This document shows, one piece after another, positions 51,810-60,217 of a DNA stretch of 64,000 bases (positions within the stretch are counted from its first letter, which is position 1; the number at the start of each line of letters is the position of its first letter). The DNA is from Bacillota bacterium (lineage in GTDB: Bacteria > Bacillota > Clostridia > Lachnospirales > Lachnospiraceae): assembly GCA_023418475.1 (NCBI GenBank), contig JAEZZO010000003.1, positions 42,568 through 106,567 of the forward strand, read 5' to 3'. The notes beneath the pieces are model-generated. The model was given only the letters and a program-made list of their open reading frames with translations, was not told the DNA's origin and did not search any database. Made by a program: the position numbers and the translations under genes.

Positions 51810-51887
51810 GATTCGATTGTCTAAAGCCTGATCCAGGTTATGTAGATGATTATGAGTGCATATATATTCATCCGGCAAATCATTTTT
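51810..51887 (-). repeat. 78-bp dispersed intergenic repeat (copy B)
   Basis: The reverse complement of this stretch matches 10265-10342 at about 69 of 78 positions without gaps, including TTTGCCGGAT and AACCTGGATCAGGCTTT. It lies in the divergent promoter region of the AraC and Gfo/Idh genes. Confidence 0.8.
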
Positions 51888-51942
51888 GGACATTTAACAT
51901 TTGAATCATATAAATGAAACCGCAGAAAGAAGGCTTAAATAT

Positions 51943-53034
51943 ATGAAAAGGAATAAATTTGTTTTAGGTGTTTTAGGATTAGGAGAAGGAAGAAGTATCA
52001 TTTCCGCAGTATTGCAAAGTAAGGATTATGAGCTTGGAAATATATGCGATTTGAATGAAGACTTATGCAAAAAAAGATTGAAGGAATTCGGACTCACGAA
52101 ATATACCACGCGATATGAGGATATGCTGGAGGATTCTGAAATTGATGTAATAGGTATTTATACTCCTGACCAATTGCATGCAAAGCATATCATGCAAGCT
52201 CTGAACGCCGGAAAGCATGTGATCTGCACAAAACCTCTTATGATCGGTCTTGCACAAGCAAAAGCTTTACTTGATTGTCAGAGAAAATCCGGGCGCTATG
52301 TATTTATCGGTCAAAGTACGCGATATTTTGAATCCATAAAACGTCAGCGTGAGTTGTATGAACAAAATAATATCGGAGACTTAATAGCACTTGAAACACA
52401 TTATAAAAGCGATTCCAGATGGTTTTTAGAGCGGGACTGGAGTCATAAACCTGGGTTCTCCTGGATATATAATTTTATGATTCATGCGGTAGATTTGGCT
52501 GCATGGTATCTTCCTGAAATTAATGAAGTATTCGGATATGGTACAATAAGTCCCAATACGAAACAATATCAATTAGATGCTGAGGATACCTTAACTTTTG
52601 TTGCTAAGGATATTAATGGAAAATTTGCCACAATTGAGGGAGCCTATGGCAGCCCTTGTCTGAATTCAGATATAGAATTTCCCATCGAATGTACATTAAG
52701 AGGAACAACCGGCATTTCCAGGGGCGGTTATAGTAAATTAAAATATTATGAACGCATCCAAACAGGACAAGACAGAGAAGATCGTATGGAAACCTTTGAA
52801 GATAAGCATGATTACTATTTCCGTTTTGAGAATGAAAATCATCATGCCGGTGAGTATCAAAATTATATTGAATACTTTGCCGGAATGCTGCGTCAAAGCC
52901 AAGTACCCAAGCCGGATCTTACGGAAGGCATTCATACGATAGCTATCATAGAAGCAATGATGTCTTCTCTAAAAACCGGTAAACCGGTCAAAGTAAACGA
53001 CTTACTGATAGAATATGGACTTAGTCTCGAATAA
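51943..53034 (+). CDS. Gfo/Idh/MocA-family oxidoreductase
   Basis: 363 residues from the ATG at 51943 (AGAAGG 9 nt upstream; the frame is open 42 bases further). A Rossmann N-terminus (VLGVLGLGEGRSIISAVLQ), the GIYTPDQLHAKHIMQALNAGKHVICTKP block with the conserved KP, and a C-terminal GFO_IDH_MocA domain with RDWSHKPGFSWIYNFMIHAVDLAAWY. Such enzymes oxidise or reduce sugars or inositols with NAD(P). Regulated perhaps by the divergent AraC gene. Confidence 0.92.
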   Translation: MKRNKFVLGVLGLGEGRSIISAVLQSKDYELGNICDLNEDLCKKRLKEFGLTKYTTRYEDMLEDSEIDVIGIYTPDQLHAKHIMQALNAGKHVICTKPLMIGLAQAKALLDCQRKSGRYVFIGQSTRYFESIKRQRELYEQNNIGDLIALETHYKSDSRWFLERDWSHKPGFSWIYNFMIHAVDLAAWYLPEINEVFGYGTISPNTKQYQLDAEDTLTFVAKDINGKFATIEGAYGSPCLNSDIEFPIECTLRGTTGISRGGYSKLKYYERIQTGQDREDRMETFEDKHDYYFRFENENHHAGEYQNYIEYFAGMLRQSQVPKPDLTEGIHTIAIIEAMMSSLKTGKPVKVNDLLIEYGLSLE

Positions 53035-53081
53035 CGTTTTATCATACGCCTCCTATAAAGTAGCAATTTGTCATTATATGT

Positions 53082-53102
53082 CATATTATATAACATAATA
53101 TA
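53082..53102 (+). promoter_or_regulatory. Possible sporulation-type -10 elements upstream of the repeat protein
   Basis: Two overlapping matches to CATANNNTA, the -10 consensus of mother-cell sigma-K promoters: CATATTATA (53082-53090) and CATAATATA (53094-53102). No clear -35 AC at the right spacing was found, and the sequence is AT-rich enough for chance hits. Confidence 0.3.
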
Positions 53103-53151
53103 ATTTATTTATATTATGCGACAAATATTCCTATTATGGGAGGTGTTTTGT

Positions 53152-53931
53152 ATGAGTAATTTTACAAATGATTCCGCCAGAGGTCATAAGCATTACCAAC
53201 TTGATAAAAATTTCGATACCGGCTTAAGTAAAGCTGACGAGTCATATAGTCTGCCGATAAGTGAATCCTATTCGAAACCGCACAGCAAATCTTACAGCAA
53301 GTCGTTTAGTGAGCCTTACAGCAAATCCTACAGCAAGCCATTTAGTGAGCCTTACAGCAAATCTTACAGTAAGCCCGTTAGTGACTCCTACAGTGATTTC
53401 GTAAGCAAACCTTACAGCAAATCCTATAGCAAGCCTGTTAGTGAAGACTATAGTCAATCCTATAGTCTTCCATTTATCGACCCTTGCTGCGATCCTTGCA
53501 AGAGACCATGTAATAAGCCAAACTGCAAACCTTGTGATAAACCCTGCGATATCCCCAGCTGCAAGCCTTGTGATAAACCTTGCGATATCTCCGGTTGTAA
53601 ACCTTGTGATAAACCATCTTGCAAACCTTGTGATAAACCTTCCTGCAAACCTTGTGATAAACCTTGCTGTAAACCACATGATAAATGCTGCGATAAATCC
53701 GGATGTAAACCGATCAGTAAACCATCCAACAAATCCGTCAGTGAATACGAAAGTATACCCTTTACCGGTTCCACCAGTATACCTTCCGGCAGTTTCGGCA
53801 GTATTCCTTCCGGCAGCAAGCCTTCAAGCAGCTCCGCAAGTAAATCGGTTATGGAATCAGAAATCCGGTCGCTTAGTGAAGATTTAGCTAATCTTATAGC
53901 AAACTATATATCGAATTATAATTTTAAGTGA
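53152..53931 (+). CDS. Low-complexity Ser/Tyr/Lys- and Cys-repeat protein
   Basis: 259 residues from the ATG at 53152 (GGAGG 8 nt upstream). Regions: a polar N-terminus (1-30); a Ser/Tyr/Lys/Pro region (31-106) built from short SYSKP/SFSEP/PYSKS units with about a dozen Tyr-Ser pairs; a Cys/Lys/Pro/Asp region (112-186) with 21 cysteines in CKPCDKP-type units; a Ser/Gly-rich segment (195-236); and a short helical end. There is no signal peptide. The protein kinase gene starts 20 bases downstream. By analogy with the Ser/Lys-rich spore coat proteins phosphorylated by CotH, it is a good candidate substrate of that kinase, and its Cys richness suggests cross-linking in a spore layer. Confidence 0.85.
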   Translation: MSNFTNDSARGHKHYQLDKNFDTGLSKADESYSLPISESYSKPHSKSYSKSFSEPYSKSYSKPFSEPYSKSYSKPVSDSYSDFVSKPYSKSYSKPVSEDYSQSYSLPFIDPCCDPCKRPCNKPNCKPCDKPCDIPSCKPCDKPCDISGCKPCDKPSCKPCDKPSCKPCDKPCCKPHDKCCDKSGCKPISKPSNKSVSEYESIPFTGSTSIPSGSFGSIPSGSKPSSSSASKSVMESEIRSLSEDLANLIANYISNYNFK

Positions 53932-53951
53932 AGCAGTAACCTGGCCGGCTT

Positions 53952-54665
53952 ATGGATAAATATTTCATGGTTAATGAAAAAGTCAATGGCTACTCTATTC
54001 TGAAGTTAATTGGTGAAGGTCGATATGGTATTGTTTATTTAGCAGTTAACGATAAACACGAAAAATGTGTCGTAAAACAATTAAAAAGAGAAATGCTCGA
54101 ACAAAGCAGAGAGAAACTGTTTTATGAAGAGCAGATATTACGTTATCTGAACAATCCTAGATTTCCCAAATTCATATCAAAGTTTAAAGACGAATACCGG
54201 GAAGGTTATCTATTAGAGTATATAGACGGAATCGTATTTTATGATTTATTAGCCAGTAATAGATATCTGCTAGGCAAAAACAAAATATACAAAATTACGG
54301 GCCAGCTCATAGATATCATAGAGCTATTGCAAAATAACAATATTGTTCACCGTGACATCCGGCTCCCCAACGTTATACTGAAGGATAATAAAGAACTTGC
54401 TTTGATTGATTTTGGTTTAGCCAGATTTATCGATAACAGAAAATATGTAAAAGAAATGGATTACTGGTATCTGGGTGATTTTATCATATATCTTTATTAC
54501 TCAGCTTATAAAATTACCGGTCTGCAAGAGCGGCCCTGGTACGAAGAACTTGATTTAAATCGTGAGGAAAGAGTGTTTTTAAAAAAGCTAATGGGTATAG
54601 GAGGCCATTATCATAATATTGAAGAAATAAAATTACAATTCGAAAAAATTAAAAATATAAGATAA
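53952..54665 (+). CDS. Compact eukaryotic-type protein kinase
   Basis: 237 residues, cytosolic. Glycine loop GEGRYGIVY (21-29), ATP lysine K42 in VVKQLK, catalytic loop HRDIRLPN (H133, D135, N140) and DFG (153-155) are intact, so it should be active. The residue at HRD+2 is arginine, not the lysine of Ser/Thr kinases, and the activation segment between DFG and the DYWYLGDF helix is only about 15 residues with no APE motif. This recalls small bacterial kinases such as the YbdM/YrzF type. It is coupled to the repeat-protein gene and followed by a terminator. Confidence 0.92.
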   Translation: MDKYFMVNEKVNGYSILKLIGEGRYGIVYLAVNDKHEKCVVKQLKREMLEQSREKLFYEEQILRYLNNPRFPKFISKFKDEYREGYLLEYIDGIVFYDLLASNRYLLGKNKIYKITGQLIDIIELLQNNNIVHRDIRLPNVILKDNKELALIDFGLARFIDNRKYVKEMDYWYLGDFIIYLYYSAYKITGLQERPWYEELDLNREERVFLKKLMGIGGHYHNIEEIKLQFEKIKNIR

Positions 54666-54672
54666 CTTATAA

Positions 54673-54717
54673 AAAACCATGTGATTTTAAGACTGCTATC
54701 TAAATTCACATGGTTTT
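54673..54717 (+). terminator. Terminator after the kinase gene
   Basis: AAAACCATGTGA and TCACATGGTTTT form a 12-bp perfect stem around a 20-base loop, with flanking A and T runs. Confidence 0.8.
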
Positions 54718-54759
54718 ACTGAATAATTTTTAACAGTTTATAAGAAGGAGATTTGTATT

Positions 54760-55344
54760 ATGGCAGGTAAGACTGAGTTAATAAAAATTCACCCAGAAAG
54801 TTTCAGAGCAAATATATATACTACCGAACCTTTTCGGATGATTGGTCTGGTCGATGTTAGTATTCTATATTCCTACGGACTAGAAAGAGTAACCTTGGCT
54901 TATTTCAGATCATCCGGAACAAACAGCGGAAAAATTAAAGGATTATGGTATCCAATTGCCGGAATAAAATTGTATAACGGAAGATTTACCGAATTTACAG
55001 ATTATATAAATTATGTCCTGACAAATACGACGAAGACAGAAGAAGCACACAGTGGCTGGCTGGCAAAATCATTATTTTTTGGTTTACATTCTATCGACAA
55101 TACTATGGAAAGAGGGTTTTCATACGGCAAGCACAATGAATTTCTTTTCAAAACCGGAAAAACTTTAAGAGATTTATATGAGACAAAAGATTTCATTTAT
55201 ATGAAATCTTTGAATGCGAACAGCCTGAATAGTATTATAACTTCAAAAGAAATTTATCCTGATAACAAGCATACTCAAAGAGAAAACTTCGAACGATTTA
55301 TCGAAGACATCTTTGAGGATTACAGGCATCCCCATCCTTCGTAA
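54760..55344 (+). CDS. Protein of unknown function downstream of the kinase
   Basis: 194 residues with an RBS (AAGGAG 9 nt upstream). The protein is soluble and mixed alpha/beta, with FRMIGLVDVSILYSYGLERV, YFRSSGTNSGKIKGLWYPI and a C-terminal RFIEDIFEDYRHPH. I do not recognise a family. It is separated from the kinase by a terminator, so expression with it is not assured, but its location next to this unusual pair makes it worth testing as a partner. Codon use looks like that of its neighbours. Confidence 0.7.
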   Translation: MAGKTELIKIHPESFRANIYTTEPFRMIGLVDVSILYSYGLERVTLAYFRSSGTNSGKIKGLWYPIAGIKLYNGRFTEFTDYINYVLTNTTKTEEAHSGWLAKSLFFGLHSIDNTMERGFSYGKHNEFLFKTGKTLRDLYETKDFIYMKSLNANSLNSIITSKEIYPDNKHTQRENFERFIEDIFEDYRHPHPS

Positions 55345-55425
55345 GATATATCAAAAAATTTATTTATGAAGCATGATTACTTGCACAAGTGCTATAACTG
55401 CCCCTCTGCCTTCTATACCGATCCG

Positions 55426-55461
55426 GACCCCCAGGGTGGATTTTCACCAGCCTTAGGGGTC
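55426..55461 (+). terminator. Hairpin after the 54760 gene
   Basis: GACCCCCAGGGTGG and CCAGCCTTAGGGGTC pair along about 14 bp with two mismatches. Followed by CTCTTCTC rather than a pure T-tract, so termination is only likely. Confidence 0.5.
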
Positions 55462-55744
55462 TCTTCTCATCTAAATATAATGTATTTGTATCTTGTGCCA
55501 TTCCCTCTTTTGTGAACGTCCCGCAAATCTTATTTCACCGCTCCTGTTATACCTTCGGCAAAAGATTCAATTTCATCATATCAGTTAAAAGCAATCCTGT
55601 AAATATTATCCATTTATTTTATTGCATTGACCTTAATGAAATCAAATGTCATAACGGAGGGCTTTATATCATTCGACGTATTTTATTATGAAATAAAAAT
55701 TCAAAAAAATAATATTTTTTGTGGAAATTAGTCCAATTCTATGC

Positions 55745-55750
55745 TATACT
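55745..55750 (+). promoter_or_regulatory. Extended -10 promoter of uraA
   Basis: -10 TATACT with the TGC extension (TGCTATACT). The -35 is weak (TTGTGG at 20 bp or TGGAAA at 17 bp). Predicted start near 55757. Confidence 0.5.
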
Positions 55751-55756
55751 TCTCGA

Positions 55757-55855
55757 GACAATTTTAAAGGGGGTCCGGGGTGAAGATAATCTTTCAGCCC
55801 GCAAAGGCGCAGATTGTGCTTTTTGTTTAGACACTATACGCCGTAAAACGGCAAA
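55757..55855 (+). ncRNA. Structured leader of uraA
   Basis: Three successive hairpins between promoter and RBS: GGGGTGAAGA/TCTTTCAGCCC (55777-55800), AAAGGCGCA/TGTGCTTTTTG (55803-55825, terminator-like) and GCCGT/ACGGC (55840-55852) right before the GGAGG. Suggests attenuation, but no PyrR-binding consensus or purine riboswitch signature was seen. Possibly a pyrimidine-sensing or coupled-translation leader. Confidence 0.5.
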
Positions 55856-55866
55856 TGGAGGTAATT

Positions 55867-57144
55867 ATGGAAAACAAAAGAATCATTCAAGTAGAGGACA
55901 AAGTACCAATGAATTTATTGCTGCCTCTATCGCTGCAACACATGTTTGCTATGTTTGGAGCTTCAGTTTTAGTACCGATCCTGTTTCAAATCAATCCATC
56001 GGTTGTATTATTGATGAATGGTATTGGAACCTTGTTATTCATTCTTATTACAAAGGGTAAAGCACCTGCTTATCTGGGGTCCAGCTTTGCATTCCTTGCA
56101 CCGGCCGGTCTGGTTATCTCAAAGTGGGGATACCAATATGCACTTGGTGGTTTTATTGTAGTTGGTCTTGCTGCCTGTGTTATCGCTTTCATAATTTATA
56201 AATTTGGTACAAAGTGGATCGATATTGTACTTCCTGCCGCAGCTATGGGTCCTGTTGTGGCATTGATTGGTTTAGAACTTGCAGGAACTGCCGCAAGTAC
56301 TGCCGGTATTATTCCAACCGAAAAGGTACCCCAAGTTCCTTCCAGTAATGTAATTGTATTTCTTGTTACTTTATCATTTGCTGTGTTTGGAAGTGTAGTA
56401 TTCCGTAAATTCTTAGCGGTTATTCCCATCTTGATAGCAATCATAGCAGGCTATATCGCTGCCTTAGCTACCAAACTCGTAACTCCTGCCATGGTTGGTA
56501 AGGCTTTATGCTCTAATTTCTTCGTAATACCGAATTTTCAGACTCCCCGCTTTAATATGGAAGCAATCCTGATGATTTTACCTGTCATCCTGGTAATAAC
56601 TTCCGAACATATTGGTCATCAGATTGTTACCAGCAAAATAGTGGAAAGAGACTTACTAAAGGATCCCGGTCTTCACCGTTCCATGTTCGCAGATGGTTTT
56701 TCCACCATGCTTTCCGGTTTTGTTGGATCGGTACCTACTACAACCTATGGTGAAAATATTGGTGTTATGGCAATCACGAAGGTATATTCTGTCAGAGTAA
56801 TCGGCGGAGCTGCTATTTTATCCATTATAGCGTCCTTTATCGGACCAGTTGCTGCATTGATCCAGACCATTCCCGGTCCGGTAATTGGTGGAATATCGTT
56901 TCTTTTGTATGGTATGATCGGTGCCTCCGGAATTCGTGTCATGGTTGATGGACAAGTTAATTACAGCCGCAGTCAAAATCTTATTTTAACCTCTGTTATT
57001 TTTGTAACCGGTCTTTCAGGCGTCGCTCTTAATATCAATGAAGTAACCTTAAAGGGTATGGTTCTTGCCTGTATCGTAGGTATGGCATTGTCTCTGATCT
57101 TTCATTTTCTGGAGAAATTTGGTTTAACAAACGATAAACAGTAA
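55867..57144 (+). CDS. uraA: Uracil permease
   Basis: 425 residues with about 12-14 transmembrane helices (nucleobase:cation symporter-2 family). The motif EHIGHQIVTSKIVERD (about 245-260), the SSFAFLAPAGL region near 78 and VGSVPTTTYGENIGVMAITKVYS near 290 match UraA. The start at 55867 follows GGAGG by 6 nt. Imports uracil for salvage. Regulated probably through its leader; a terminator lies at 57162-57201. Confidence 0.92.
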   Translation: MENKRIIQVEDKVPMNLLLPLSLQHMFAMFGASVLVPILFQINPSVVLLMNGIGTLLFILITKGKAPAYLGSSFAFLAPAGLVISKWGYQYALGGFIVVGLAACVIAFIIYKFGTKWIDIVLPAAAMGPVVALIGLELAGTAASTAGIIPTEKVPQVPSSNVIVFLVTLSFAVFGSVVFRKFLAVIPILIAIIAGYIAALATKLVTPAMVGKALCSNFFVIPNFQTPRFNMEAILMILPVILVITSEHIGHQIVTSKIVERDLLKDPGLHRSMFADGFSTMLSGFVGSVPTTTYGENIGVMAITKVYSVRVIGGAAILSIIASFIGPVAALIQTIPGPVIGGISFLLYGMIGASGIRVMVDGQVNYSRSQNLILTSVIFVTGLSGVALNINEVTLKGMVLACIVGMALSLIFHFLEKFGLTNDKQ

Positions 57145-57161
57145 TAAATCATTATCCCATA

Positions 57162-57201
57162 GAAAAAGGTTCTCCTGAATTTAACCGGAGAACCTTTTTC
57201 T
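57162..57201. terminator. Bidirectional terminator between uraA and the DUF368 gene
   Basis: AAAAAGGTTCTCC and GGAGAACCTTTTT arms (13 bp) with flanking A and T runs, between converging genes. Confidence 0.85.
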
Positions 57202-57256
57202 ATGGTCTTTAATCATAGCACTTTTTTATCTTTCACTGTATTAAAATATCAATGAA

Positions 57257-58141
57257 TTATACAGCCTTTTTCGGTAAACTGCTGCCCTCTTCCTTTCCAA
57301 GAAAATAAGCGACAGCAAAACCAATACAAAAGGTTACCACTGAAACAAAAAGTTGTAAGACTGATACTTCAGAAATTCCCGCTTTATAAATAATTGCAAA
57401 CGGGGAACCGAATACCAATCCAAAAACTGCAAAGTATGTCAAGACCGGTATTCTGGCAAACAACCACTCAATCAGTTTAGCTACTAATCCAATACCAAGT
57501 AAAACACCTAACCCAAAAGGAAACAGTACACCTATACCATGTAATAGTTGGGCTATATTAAAATGTAGAAAAGCTGAGATAAAATTGCTGATATTACTGA
57601 TAATAATACCATAAAATCCCAATATCATCATAACCATCGAACCACTTATACCTGGTATTATCATAGTAGCCGATGCAATGATTCCAATCAGAAATAATTG
57701 CAGGATAGTTCCCATATTCACTGAGATATCCGTAACACCACTATCATTTCCATTGAACAACACCATACCCGTAACAATACAAAAGAAAATGAAAAACACC
57801 AAAACATTACTTGGCGTAAACTTCGCTCCTTTCACTCGTTTTATTAAAACAGGAACTCCTCCGATGATTAGTCCAATAAATAAACCACTTGTCTGCATCG
57901 GGTAATTAGTTAATGAATATTTTACCACGAATGACAAAAGTCCAATTCCTGTTAATGCACCGATACCATATGGCAGTAAAATTTTAATACTATTTTTAAA
58001 GTTCCGAAAAAGCTCATTTATCGCTTTAATAATTTTATCATATACTCCCATGGATACCGCCATTGTTCCCCCGCTGACACCCGGTATGATATTGGCAACT
58101 CCAATAAGCAATCCCTTTAATAGTTCCTTTATAATATTCAT
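57257..58141 (-). CDS. DUF368-family membrane protein
   Basis: 294 residues starting at the ATG ending at 58141, where the family N-terminus MNIIKELLKGLLIGVANI begins (the frame is open 78 bases further; the RBS AAGGAAAAAG is mediocre). About eight transmembrane helices. The GVANIIPGVSGGTMAV block near residue 14 and its counterpart MIIPGISGSMVMMILG near 160 are the paired DUF368 signatures. Proposed roles in undecaprenyl phosphate recycling exist for relatives (PopT); whether this protein does so is not shown. Confidence 0.87.
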   Translation of the reverse strand: MNIIKELLKGLLIGVANIIPGVSGGTMAVSMGVYDKIIKAINELFRNFKNSIKILLPYGIGALTGIGLLSFVVKYSLTNYPMQTSGLFIGLIIGGVPVLIKRVKGAKFTPSNVLVFFIFFCIVTGMVLFNGNDSGVTDISVNMGTILQLFLIGIIASATMIIPGISGSMVMMILGFYGIIISNISNFISAFLHFNIAQLLHGIGVLFPFGLGVLLGIGLVAKLIEWLFARIPVLTYFAVFGLVFGSPFAIIYKAGISEVSVLQLFVSVVTFCIGFAVAYFLGKEEGSSLPKKAV

Positions 58142-58227
58142 TTTCTTACTTTTTCCTTTCCTTGTTTCCTCACATTGCCGCACTATATTCTGCATATCAC
58201 AAATATCCGCCATAGACAATTCTAATC

Positions 58228-60000
58228 CTATTGTACCGAATACGGCAGCTGATATTCTTTCTTATATACATTATATTGCTTTTTAAATTCTTCATTTGTA
58301 CTCTGTTTCATTCGATCCAAATATTCATGGGTATCAAAATTGTTTTCTTTCGAATGAAGAATCCACACTGCTATGTTGGAGCAATGGTCTGCCACTCTTT
58401 CATAGTTATTGAGAATATCGGATAAAACAAAGCCTAATTCAATCGTACATTCACCCGATCTAAGCCGCATGATGTGTCTTTCCTTTAGTTTTTCATTCAA
58501 ACCATCGATCACTTCTTCGAGTGGCTCAACAGACGAGGCTAGTTTCGTGTCTTCTGTTATAAATGCTTTTATTGAAGTAGTGATAATTTTTTTGATAGCT
58601 TCGGAATAAACTTGTATCTCTGCCAGCGCATTCTTAGAGAATCTCATATCTTTCTCCTGCATTTCCTTTGCCGCTTCCATTATATTAACCGAATGATCGG
58701 AGATACGTTCGAAATCACCAATACAATGCAGCAAAATTGATAATGTTTTAGAATCCTTCTCCAGTAGATTTTTACTGCTTAGCTTAATCAAATAGGATCC
58801 CAGTTCATCTTCATACCTATCAACTTTATTTTCCATCTCAAGAATTTCAAGTTCTATTTTTTTATCATAATTTTTTAATAAGTCTATTGCTTTTAACAAT
58901 GATTTTTCCGTGATCTCTGCCATATTAACCGCTACATTTTTACATTGCTCCGCGGCGAAAGAAGGTTTATCAAGGAAACGGGCATCCAGCAGCTGAAGCT
59001 CATCCTTATCTCTACTATTCTCCACTCTTTCCGGCATTGAGATATATGCAAGCTTAACAAGCACTTTTGAAAAGGGTAATAAAACTATAGTTGCTGATAT
59101 ATTAAATAAACTATGTACAATTGCAATACCCGCCGGATTTGCAATTGAATGTAAGAAAGAAAATTTTAAGAATGCATTGAAAGAATAAAAAATAATCATA
59201 AACAGAGAAGTTCCAATAAGGTTAAAATACAGATGTATTAATGCAGCTCTTTTTGCATTTTTATTAGCACCGATGGCTGACAGAATTGCAGTAATACAGG
59301 TTCCTATATTCTGTCCCATAATAATCGGTATAGCGGTACCAAAGCTGACGGAACCAGTTAAACAAAGAGCCTGTAAAATTCCCACGGAGGCTGAGGAGCT
59401 TTGTATAACAGCAGTAAGCAGTGCACCTGCCAAAAGACCCAGAAGTGGCTGTGAAAAAGCCGTTAAAATACTTGTAAATTCCGGTACATGGGCCAATGGT
59501 TTGACTGCCTCACTCATGGTGTCCATACCAAACATCAAAATTGCGAAACCAATCATAATCATGCCAATATTCTTTTTCTTTTCACTCTTCATAAATAATA
59601 AGAATATAATACCGATCATTGCTAGTACCGGTGAAAAAGAGGTAGGCTTTAATAACTGAATAAATAAATTATTGCTTTCAATTCCTGACAGGCTTAAAAT
59701 CCAAGAAGTAACTGTAGTTCCAATATTAGCTCCCATGATAATTCCGACTGCTTGTGATAAATTCATGATACCTGAATTTACAAATCCAACAACCATAACT
59801 GTTGTCGCAGAGGATGATTGTATCACACCAGTAACTGCTATACCCAAGAAAACGGCTTTTATCGGATTCGAAGTTAACTTTTCTAATAATTTTTCCAGTT
59901 TTCCTCCGGATGATTTTTCAAGTCCATCCCCCATTAAACTCATTCCGTATAAAAACAACGCCAAGCCACCCATTAAAGTCAGTATATTAAAAATACTCAT
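58228..60000 (-). CDS. Na/Pi cotransporter family protein with PhoU-like tail
   Basis: 590 residues. The membrane half (1-330) has the paired QSSSAT (about 58) and QSSSAS (about 190) motifs of the NptA/Na-Pi cotransporter family. The C-terminal half (about 350-570) is a helical PhoU-like domain that often senses phosphate. GGAG 7 nt upstream. Probably sodium-driven phosphate uptake, or export, with built-in control. The neighbour DUF368 gene is in the same direction, 86 bases downstream. Confidence 0.92.
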   Translation of the reverse strand: MSIFNILTLMGGLALFLYGMSLMGDGLEKSSGGKLEKLLEKLTSNPIKAVFLGIAVTGVIQSSSATTVMVVGFVNSGIMNLSQAVGIIMGANIGTTVTSWILSLSGIESNNLFIQLLKPTSFSPVLAMIGIIFLLFMKSEKKKNIGMIMIGFAILMFGMDTMSEAVKPLAHVPEFTSILTAFSQPLLGLLAGALLTAVIQSSSASVGILQALCLTGSVSFGTAIPIIMGQNIGTCITAILSAIGANKNAKRAALIHLYFNLIGTSLFMIIFYSFNAFLKFSFLHSIANPAGIAIVHSLFNISATIVLLPFSKVLVKLAYISMPERVENSRDKDELQLLDARFLDKPSFAAEQCKNVAVNMAEITEKSLLKAIDLLKNYDKKIELEILEMENKVDRYEDELGSYLIKLSSKNLLEKDSKTLSILLHCIGDFERISDHSVNIMEAAKEMQEKDMRFSKNALAEIQVYSEAIKKIITTSIKAFITEDTKLASSVEPLEEVIDGLNEKLKERHIMRLRSGECTIELGFVLSDILNNYERVADHCSNIAVWILHSKENNFDTHEYLDRMKQSTNEEFKKQYNVYKKEYQLPYSVQ

Positions 60001-60217
60001 GTTAGAACTCCTTTATCATTTTGTTTTTTGCTCCAATGCAATTATCCTTCGCATTCCCTCTTAAGACAAATCATTCCTATTCTACCATCATAATAACGGT
60101 GAAACAATCATATTTTTGATAAATTTCGCAAATTCTTTGCTTAGAATGAACAAACAAACCCGGAAAATCCCTCATTTTAGCATTTTCTGTATCTTTCCTA
60201 ATCTAAAGAGAGTTTTT

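Larger units (their letters stand above)
55345..55866. other. Intergenic region with hairpin and uraA leader
   Basis: 522 bases. A hairpin (GACCCC/GGGGTC, 55426-55461) closes the upstream gene. From about 55757 the region is the structured uraA leader. I saw no coding sequence between. Confidence 0.5.

Noticed and set aside
53265..53700. Regularly spaced DNA repeats that could suggest a CRISPR array
   Set aside because: Repeats are short, contiguous multiples of codons with no unique spacers, and encode the protein repeats; no cas genes nearby.
53242..53887. Open reading frames on both strands through the Ser/Tyr and Cys repeat region
   Set aside because: They are frame shadows of the repeat DNA; only the plus-strand frame from 53152 has an RBS, and it is followed by the kinase gene.
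55363..55470. Short minus-strand reading frame near the hairpin
   Set aside because: No start, in-frame stops just upstream, and it overlaps a clear hairpin.
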